A stretch of 38,559 bases of DNA, from NCBI GenBank assembly GCA_001557035.1, contig LSKJ01000757.1, positions 1 through 38,559 on the forward strand, given 5' to 3'. The notes beneath the pieces were generated by a model that saw nothing but the letters and a program-made list of their open reading frames with translations, was not told the DNA's origin and did not search any database. The position numbers and the translations under genes are program-made. Shown piece by piece: positions 33,532 through 38,559 of the stretch. Source of the stretch: Rhodospirillaceae bacterium CCH5-H10 (GTDB taxonomy: Bacteria; Pseudomonadota; Alphaproteobacteria; Reyranellales; Reyranellaceae). Every line of letters begins with the position of its first letter. The first letter of the stretch is position 1.

Positions 33532-33891
33532 ATGTCGACCGACTCTTCCGACACTCTCGCCGCAATCGAGCGGCAACTCGACAAGATCCGCGCAACGGCA
33601 GACAGCCTGGGCGCCCTCTCGGCATTGCCTGGCATCAGCGCCGTCCAGGCAAAGAAACTAAGCGATCAGGCCGTGGAATTCCGACTCAAGCAGTTCCAGC
33701 TTTACCGGAAGAAGGACAGAATTCTGGCTTCGAGCAATGAATGGAAAGCCATCGTTGCAAGCATGGAGGTCGTCAACGAACGGATCGAACGTGCCATCGA
33801 GGATCAGAAAAAGCTGAGCGAAGTGATCTCGACTGCGGCAACGGCCCTGAGCGTGATCGTTCGCCTGATCGGCATCGTCGGCGTCATCTGA
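33532..33891 (+). CDS. Small helical protein with C-terminal membrane segment
   Basis: A 119-residue protein of unknown function. Residues 7-95 are charged and helical (AAIERQLDKIRATADSL, then SMEVVNERIERAIEDQKKL with a heptad-like pattern). Residues 98-119 are hydrophobic (VISTAATALSVIVRLIGIVGVI), giving a tail-anchored or oligomerising membrane protein. It has no signal peptide. A GGAGAAG ribosome site precedes the ATG. It is co-transcribed with the upstream lipoprotein, and a hairpin follows its stop. Holin-like or scaffold roles are possible but speculative. Confidence 0.7.
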   Translation: MSTDSSDTLAAIERQLDKIRATADSLGALSALPGISAVQAKKLSDQAVEFRLKQFQLYRKKDRILASSNEWKAIVASMEVVNERIERAIEDQKKLSEVISTAATALSVIVRLIGIVGVI

Positions 33892-33928
33892 CTCGACCTG
33901 CCTCTTGGGCGATGTGGAACGACGACGA

Positions 33929-33954
33929 GAAGAGCGCCTGCAAGGGCGCTCTTC
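33929..33954 (+). terminator. Hairpin after the lipoprotein/small-protein operon
   Basis: Perfect 10-base stem GAAGAGCGCC/GGCGCTCTTC around TGCAAG, about 40 bases after the small gene's stop. It has the shape of an intrinsic terminator but lacks a T-tract (GCACGATTGG follows), so its efficiency is uncertain. Confidence 0.55.
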
Positions 33955-34026
33955 GCACGATTGGGAGGACAGGGGGTCGGCATCCTGTGGTATGAGGTGA
34001 ACAACCGTTTACCGAGGAAGCACGCC

Positions 34027-35295
34027 ATGGATTTCAACATCCCCGCCGACATTGCCGCCTATCTGCGCGAACTCGACGAATTCATCGAGCGCGAGATCCG
34101 GCCGCTGGAACGGCAGGACGACAATATCCGCTTCTTCGATCATCGCCGCGAGCACGCCCGCACCGACTGGGACAATGACGGCCAGCCGCGCCACGAGTGG
34201 GAGGAGCTGCTCGCCGAGATGAAGCGCCGGGCCGACAAGGCCGGGCATCTCCGCTTCGGCCTGCCCAAGGAGCTTGGCGGCAAGAACGGCTCCAACCTTG
34301 CGATGGCGCTGATCCGCGAGCATCTCGCGCACAAGGGACTGGGCCTGCACAACGACCTGCAGAACGAAAGCTCGATCGTCGGCAACTTCCCGGTCGCGTT
34401 GCTGCTGCATCGCTTCGGCACGCAGGAACAGAAGGACCGCTACATCGAGGGCATGTTCAAGGGCACCGAGCGTATCGGCTTCGGCCTCACCGAACCGCTG
34501 CACGGTTCCGACGCCACCTTCATGGAAACCACCGCCGTCAAGCAGGGCTCCGACTGGGTGATCAACGGCATGAAGCGGTTCAACACCGGCATGCACACCG
34601 CGACCGTCGACCTGGTCTTCGCGCGCACCTCCGGCAAGGTGGGCGACGCGCGCGGCATCTCGGCGTTCCTGGTGCCGGTGAAGACGCCCGGCTTCAAGAT
34701 CGAATACATGTGGTGGACGTTCAACATGCCGTCCGACCATGCCGAAGTCTCGCTGACCAACGTCACCGTGCCGGGCTCGACCATGCTGGGCGAGGAAGGC
34801 CGCGGCCTCGACGTGGCGCAGACCTTCGTGCACGAGAACCGCATCCGCCAGGCCGCGTCGAGCCTCGGTGCCGCGCAGTACTGCATCGACATGTCGGTCG
34901 CCTATGCCAAGAACCGCAAGGTGTTCGGCAAGGCGCTGGCGACCAACCAGGCGATCCAGTTCCCGCTGGCGGAGCTGCACACCGAGGCCGAGATGACGCG
35001 CGGGCTGGTGCGAAAGACCGCGTGGCATCTCGATCGCGAGCATCACATGAACGTCTCGGAATGGGTGGCGATGTCGAACTACCGCGCCAACCGCCTGGTC
35101 TGCGACGCCGCCGACCGCGCCATGCAGGTGCATGGCGGCATCGGCTATTCGCGCCACACGCCGTTCGAGCACATCTACCGCCATCACCGCCGTTACCGCA
35201 TCACCGAGGGCTCGGAGGAAATCCAGATCCGCCGCGTCGCCGGCACGCTGTTCGGCTTCTGGGGCGCGCAGAAGGCCTCGACGGCGCCGAAATGA
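34027..35295 (+). CDS. Acyl-CoA dehydrogenase
   Basis: A 422-residue FAD flavoenzyme of the acyl-CoA dehydrogenase family. It has an N-terminal helical domain (DIAAYLRELDEFIEREIRPLE), the middle beta domain with GFGLTEPLHGSDATFMETTA, and the C-terminal helical domain with VHENRIRQAASSLGAAQYCIDM and QVHGGIGYSRHTPFEHIYR. The ending RYRITEGSEEIQIRR contains the catalytic-base glutamate position in TEG. The substrate chain length is not predictable. The ATG at 34027 has GAGGAAG seven bases upstream; the longer frame from 33961 lies across the region after the hairpin. No beta-oxidation partner genes are adjacent. Confidence 0.95.
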   Translation: MDFNIPADIAAYLRELDEFIEREIRPLERQDDNIRFFDHRREHARTDWDNDGQPRHEWEELLAEMKRRADKAGHLRFGLPKELGGKNGSNLAMALIREHLAHKGLGLHNDLQNESSIVGNFPVALLLHRFGTQEQKDRYIEGMFKGTERIGFGLTEPLHGSDATFMETTAVKQGSDWVINGMKRFNTGMHTATVDLVFARTSGKVGDARGISAFLVPVKTPGFKIEYMWWTFNMPSDHAEVSLTNVTVPGSTMLGEEGRGLDVAQTFVHENRIRQAASSLGAAQYCIDMSVAYAKNRKVFGKALATNQAIQFPLAELHTEAEMTRGLVRKTAWHLDREHHMNVSEWVAMSNYRANRLVCDAADRAMQVHGGIGYSRHTPFEHIYRHHRRYRITEGSEEIQIRRVAGTLFGFWGAQKASTAPK

Positions 35296-35296
35296 T

Positions 35297-35454
35297 CCTT
35301 CCTCCCCCGTCATACGGGGGAGGTGGCCTGCAAGGCCGGAGGGGGCGAGCTACAGTCGAAACGTTCGTGAGTTTAAGATCATGAAAATGTTCGACGAGCG
35401 CTTGCGTTGCTCCCCCCTTCCCTGGCCCTCCCCCGTATGACGGGGGCGGGGACC
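35297..35454. repeat. GC-rich inverted repeat spanning the EamA start
   Basis: A left hairpin CCTCCCCCGT/ACGGGGGAGG (35301-35323) follows the acyl-CoA dehydrogenase stop. A right hairpin CCCCCGT/ACGGGGG (35430-35446) has the ATG of the EamA gene as its three-base loop. The two ends are also degenerate complements of each other over about 45 bases, so the whole is a dispersed palindromic element. Confidence 0.75.
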
Positions 35455-36357
35455 AAGGATCGCCGATACACCGGCGATCTCGTCATGTTCGGCACGGCCA
35501 TGCTGATGGGATCGAGCTATCCCTTCGCCAAGGACGTGCTGCAGGTCATGAGCCCGCTGCTCTACAGCGGCTCGCGCTACCTGGTGGCCAGCCTCTTCCT
35601 GTTCGCCGCCATGGCGTTGATGGGCCGGCCGCTCGGCCTGGCGCGGCGCGACTGGCTGCCGCTGTTCCTGCTGTCGCTGATCGGCGTCACCCTGTTCCAG
35701 GCCTGCTGGGGCCTCGCGATGACGCGCACGGCGCCGAGCCTGGGCTCGATCGTGATGACCACGACCACCGCCTTCTCCGCCATCCTCGCCTGGTTCGGCG
35801 GGCGGCGGCTGCCGGGGCTGGGCTGGGCCGGCATCGTACTGGCATTCGCGGGCGTCGTGCTGGTCGTGAACAACAGCCTCACCTCGGTCACGCTGTCGTT
35901 CGGCAGCCTCGACGGCACGCTGCTCTGGATGCTCTCGGCCTTTGCCTGGGCGCTCTATGTCGAGCGCTGCGCGCCCTACAATCAGCGGCTGGGGGCGCTG
36001 CCGGTCATGGCATGGACGACTTTGTTCGGCTCGCTGGTGCTGGTGCCCATTTCCCTCGCCTTCGACTCCCTCGGGGAGTTCGCGAAGCTCGACGACCGGT
36101 TGCTGGGCTTCTGGCTCTACACCGCCATCTTCCCGGTGGGCGTCGCCTTCCTCGGCCTCACCGCCGGGCTGGAGCGGCTCGGGGTCTCCCGGGTCATGGT
36201 CTACATGTACCTGATCCCGGTGGCCGGGGTCGGCCTCTCGGCCGCCTTCTTCGGCGATCCGCTGACCGCCGCCCGCGTCCTGGGCGGGCTGGTCGTGCTG
36301 GCCGGCGTCATTCTGACGCGTGTGGCGCTCGACCGTGCCGCCCGCGTTCCTGTATGA
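35437..36357 (+). CDS. EamA-family (DMT superfamily) transporter
   Basis: A 306-residue inner-membrane transporter with about ten membrane helices in two EamA halves. The first half starts [24 protein letters not shown], and the second near [18 protein letters not shown]; both contain the typical WxL and final [24 protein letters not shown] helix. The substrate is unknown. The ATG at 35437 lies in the loop of the hairpin of the repeat and no Shine-Dalgarno is obvious; ATG at 35485 would shorten the protein by 16 residues. The stop codon overlaps an ATG for hisB (ATGA at 36354). Confidence 0.88.
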   Translation: MTGAGTKDRRYTGDLVMFGTAMLMGSSYPFAKDVLQVMSPLLYSGSRYLVASLFLFAAMALMGRPLGLARRDWLPLFLLSLIGVTLFQACWGLAMTRTAPSLGSIVMTTTTAFSAILAWFGGRRLPGLGWAGIVLAFAGVVLVVNNSLTSVTLSFGSLDGTLLWMLSAFAWALYVERCAPYNQRLGALPVMAWTTLFGSLVLVPISLAFDSLGEFAKLDDRLLGFWLYTAIFPVGVAFLGLTAGLERLGVSRVMVYMYLIPVAGVGLSAAFFGDPLTAARVLGGLVVLAGVILTRVALDRAARVPV

Positions 36358-36365
36358 ACCTCCCC

Positions 36366-36995
36366 ATGGCCACGACCACAACCCCCTTGACCACGCCCGG
36401 GACCGGCGGACGACGCGCGTCCGTGCAACGGGCGACCAAGGAAACCAGCATTGCCGCCGCCATCAACCTCGACGGCACCGGCGTCTACGACATCAAGACC
36501 GGCATCGGTTTCCTCGACCATATGCTCGAGCAGCTCTCCCGCCACAGCCTGATCGACATCACGCTGCGCGCCGAGGGCGACCTGCACATCGACTACCATC
36601 ACACGACGGAAGATGCCGGCATCGTGCTGGGAGAGTGCCTGTCCAAGGCGCTGGGCGACCGCAAGGGCATCCGCCGCTACGGCAGCGCGACCATCCCGAT
36701 GGACGAGACACTGACCGAGGTGGCGCTCGATGCGTCGAACCGGCCCTACCTGATCTGGAAGGTCGAGTTCACCAAGCCCAAGCTCGGCACGATGGACACC
36801 GAGCTGTTCAAGGAATGGTTCCAGGCCTTCGCCCAGCTGGGCGGCCTGACGCTGCACGTCTGGAACCACTATGGCGAGAACAACCACCACATCGTCGAGA
36901 GCTGCTTCAAGGGGATCGCCCGGGCGCTGCGCGTCGCGGTCGAGATCGATCCGCGCCAGACGCAGGCCGTGCCCAGCACCAAGGGCGTCCTCTAG
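36366..36995 (+). CDS. hisB: Imidazoleglycerol-phosphate dehydratase
   Basis: Dehydrates imidazole glycerol phosphate in histidine synthesis; manganese-dependent and cytosolic. The 209 residues hold [32 protein letters not shown] and the second metal motif [16 protein letters not shown]. It is the monofunctional form without a histidinol-phosphatase domain, consistent with a separate hisN at 27418. The start may be ATG 36366 or the ATG at 36354 that overlaps the EamA stop, adding four residues. It is followed nine bases later by hisH. Confidence 0.96.
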   Translation: MATTTTPLTTPGTGGRRASVQRATKETSIAAAINLDGTGVYDIKTGIGFLDHMLEQLSRHSLIDITLRAEGDLHIDYHHTTEDAGIVLGECLSKALGDRKGIRRYGSATIPMDETLTEVALDASNRPYLIWKVEFTKPKLGTMDTELFKEWFQAFAQLGGLTLHVWNHYGENNHHIVESCFKGIARALRVAVEIDPRQTQAVPSTKGVL

Positions 36996-37004
36996 GTCCC
37001 TGAC

Positions 37005-37646
37005 ATGACTGTCGCGATCGTCGATTACGGCTCCGGCAACCTGCGCTCCGCCGCCAAGGCCTTCGAGCGCGCCGCGCGCGAGGCGGGCACGGACGCGCGC
37101 GTGGTGGTGACCTCTTCACCGGCCGAGGTTGCCGCCGCGGACCGCATCGTGCTGCCGGGCGTCGGCGCCTTCGCCGACTGCCGCGCCGGCCTCTACGGTG
37201 TCGCGGGCATGGTCAACACGCTGCAGCGTGAAGTCATCGAGCGCGGCAAGCCGTTCCTCGGCATCTGCGTCGGCATGCAGCTCATGGCCTCACGTGGCGT
37301 CGAGTACGGAATCCATGCCGGGCTCGACTGGATCGCGGGCGACGTGGTGCGCATCGAACCCGGCAAGGGCCACCTCAAGATCCCGCACATGGGCTGGAAC
37401 GAGCTGTCGGACCTCAAGCCGCACGCGCTGCTCGAAGGCATCGCGCCGCGCGACCACGCCTATTTCGTGCATTCCTTCCAGCTTGCGGCCAGTAAGCCCG
37501 AAACGGTGCTGGGACTGACCGACTATGGCGGACCGGTCACGGCCATCGTCGGCCGCGACAATCTCGCGGGCACGCAGTTCCATCCCGAGAAGAGCCAGGC
37601 CACCGGCCTGCGGCTGATCGCCAACTTCCTGCGCTGGAAGCCCTGA
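37005..37646 (+). CDS. hisH: Imidazole glycerol phosphate synthase, glutaminase subunit
   Basis: Glutamine amidotransferase partner of HisF in histidine synthesis. The 213 residues have [21 protein letters not shown], the nucleophile elbow [10 protein letters not shown] with Cys88, and the remaining triad His193 and Glu195 in [13 protein letters not shown]. hisA and hisF, its usual neighbours, are not in the window: the next gene encodes a Csp3-like protein. It shares a run with EamA and hisB. Confidence 0.97.
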   Translation: MTVAIVDYGSGNLRSAAKAFERAAREAGTDARVVVTSSPAEVAAADRIVLPGVGAFADCRAGLYGVAGMVNTLQREVIERGKPFLGICVGMQLMASRGVEYGIHAGLDWIAGDVVRIEPGKGHLKIPHMGWNELSDLKPHALLEGIAPRDHAYFVHSFQLAASKPETVLGLTDYGGPVTAIVGRDNLAGTQFHPEKSQATGLRLIANFLRWKP

Positions 37647-37705
37647 TCCCGTAACCAACCACCACCGGGCGCGTTTCTCCGCTGTTCATGAACAGAGGAA
37701 ACACC

Positions 37706-38089
37706 ATGCCCGCGCGTCCCTCTCGTTCCGACGCGCCCATCCTTCGCGCCATACAGGCCTGCCATGCCTGCGCCGAAGCGTGCATCGTCTGCGCCGACGT
37801 GAGCCTCGACGATGCCGCGGCGAGCCTCGCCCGGTGCATCCGTCTGGCTCTCGACTGCGCCGAGGCCTGTTCCACGACCGGCTCGGCGCTCGCGCGCCGC
37901 ACCGTTGCCAATGCAGCCCTTATGAAGCAGATGGCCGAGACTTGCGCCGAACTGTGCCAGGCTTGTGCCGCCGAATGTGACCGGCATGCCCTCGAACACG
38001 AGCATTGCCGCCAGTGCGCCGAGGCCTGCCGCGCCTGCGGGAGCGCGTGCCTGGACGCGGCGACCGCGCTGGCTACAGGCGGCCCCTGA
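37706..38089 (+). CDS. Cysteine-rich four-helix copper-storage protein (Csp3-like, DUF326)
   Basis: A 127-residue protein with 16 cysteines, many as CxxxC pairs on helices: QACHACAEACIVC, LDCAEAC, ETCAELCQACAAEC and the C-terminal HCRQCAEACRACGSAC. This matches the Csp/DUF326 four-helix bundle that stores many Cu(I) ions inside its core. There is no TAT or Sec signal, so it is the cytosolic (Csp3) form. The ATG at 37706 has AGAGGA six bases upstream; an earlier ATG at 37688 is possible. It comes 59 bases after hisH. Confidence 0.88.
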   Translation: MPARPSRSDAPILRAIQACHACAEACIVCADVSLDDAAASLARCIRLALDCAEACSTTGSALARRTVANAALMKQMAETCAELCQACAAECDRHALEHEHCRQCAEACRACGSACLDAATALATGGP

Positions 38090-38153
38090 ACAAAGGGCCC
38101 GGCTGCGAGCTTGGGCTTGTCGAACACCGCCGGATCGTCGATGTTCCGACCGA

Positions 38154-38559
38154 ATGTCCCTCGGTCCTTTCGATGTGCTGTTCAGCTTCCTGCACGGGCT
38201 GACCAGCGGAAATCTTCACGTCGCGGCCCTCTTCGTCCTGCTGCTCCTGCTGGCGGCACTGGAGATCGGCGTCCAGATCGGCAAGTTCGTCAGCCGGCGA
38301 CGCACGCCGACCGATGGCGAGAAATCCTCGGTCAACTTCTCGACCGCCGGCATGATGGGCCTTCTCGCCTTCCTGCTGGGCGTCTCCCTGTCCATGGCCT
38401 CGGACCGCTACCAGCAGCGCCGCGATTCGCTCCTGGCCGAGGCCAATGCCATCGGCACCGTCTGGTTGCGCGCGACGGTGGCGACCGGCGCCGAGGGCGA
38501 AGCGATGCAGCGTCTGCTGAGGGCCTATACCGAAACGCGTATCGCGGTCGTCGTCGGCA
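38154..38559 (+). CDS. DUF4239 (bestrophin-like) membrane protein, N-terminal part
   Basis: The first 135 residues of a membrane protein cut by the right edge. Two membrane helices are seen, at about 21-43 (LHVAALFVLLLLLAALEIGV) and 64-81, followed by MASDRYQQRRDSLLAEANAIGTVWLRA. That DRYxxRR..L..EANAIGT.WLRA pattern is typical of DUF4239/bestrophin-like proteins, which usually have two more helices beyond this point. The function of the family is unsettled. The ATG at 38154 follows the Csp3-like gene by 64 bases on the same strand. Confidence 0.8.
   Translation, partial: MSLGPFDVLFSFLHGLTSGNLHVAALFVLLLLLAALEIGVQIGKFVSRRRTPTDGEKSSVNFSTAGMMGLLAFLLGVSLSMASDRYQQRRDSLLAEANAIGTVWLRATVATGAEGEAMQRLLRAYTETRIAVVVG

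Noticed and set aside
31469..33891. Phage lysis cassette (endolysin, holin, spanin)
   Set aside because: The amidase-like gene is divergent from the other two, no phage genes surround it, and the lipoprotein is much larger than a spanin. Kept only as a weak analogy.
37688..37705. Earlier ATG for the Csp3-like gene
   Set aside because: In-frame, but the AGAGGA ribosome site lies between it and the ATG at 37706, which favours the later start.

Overview
This is a GC-rich chromosomal window with alphaproteobacterial gene content and order: dapF-ftsY-yciB, rpsP-rimM-trmD-rplS-leuC, leuD-leuB, pheA beside a membrane-anchored cytochrome c, an EcfG-like promoter candidate, and intergenic palindromes of the GTCCTGAGCG..CGAAGGACCT type. 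A Rhodospirillales/Hyphomicrobiales-like bacterium (possibly Reyranella-like, an inference) fits best. Coding density is very high and no gene-free stretch exceeds 300 bases. I saw no tRNA, rRNA, CRISPR array, transposase or prophage core gene. Both edge genes (tsaD on the left, a DUF4239 gene on the right) are cut by the window.

Layout. 1-6.9 kb: tsaD (partial), a 2OG-Fe(II) oxygenase, hemC, a TPR-methyltransferase, an M48 lipoprotein protease, a TusA-like protein, pgk and a Nudix hydrolase. 6.9-10.5 kb (minus strand): glycosyltransferase-like gene, dapF, ftsY and yciB in a tight run. 10.6-13.4 kb: an HCCA-isomerase-like protein, then an AbiE-type toxin-antitoxin pair with its own palindromic operator/promoter, and a CPBP membrane protease. 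13.4-21.2 kb: ffh, the ribosomal operon rpsP-rimM-trmD-rplS, and the leucine genes leuC, leuD and leuB, interrupted by a terminator, an RDD membrane protein and a palindromic repeat. 21.3-26.7 kb: a HerA-like ATPase, a sugar isomerase-like TIM barrel, and pheA-rpe-gst on the minus strand. 26.9-28.7 kb: cytochrome c, hisN and a GNAT enzyme.

28.7-31.4 kb is an envelope-stress cassette: a Spy/CpxP-like periplasmic protein, an OmpR-type regulator and a CpxA-like kinase. A perfect TTTAC-N5-TTTAC site (reverse complement of the CpxR box) sits upstream of the Spy-like gene. 31.5-33.9 kb is the least understood part: a signal-less peptidoglycan-binding plus CHAP/NlpC-like protein, divergent from a large unknown lipoprotein and a small helical protein with a C-terminal membrane segment. 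Repeated CTCTGTGG motifs and an EcfG-like promoter candidate lie in the shared upstream region. 34-38.6 kb holds an acyl-CoA dehydrogenase, an EamA transporter, hisB, hisH, a 16-cysteine Csp3-like copper-storage protein and the DUF4239 gene.

Working together: leuC/leuD/leuB, hisB/hisH/hisN, pheA and dapF are scattered amino-acid biosynthesis steps. Ffh and FtsY are the protein pair of the SRP targeting pathway. pgk and rpe are central carbon enzymes. The best candidates for something new are the 31.5-33.9 kb peptidoglycan/lipoprotein island, the Cpx-like regulon with its visible operator, and the promoter nested in a palindrome ahead of abiEi.
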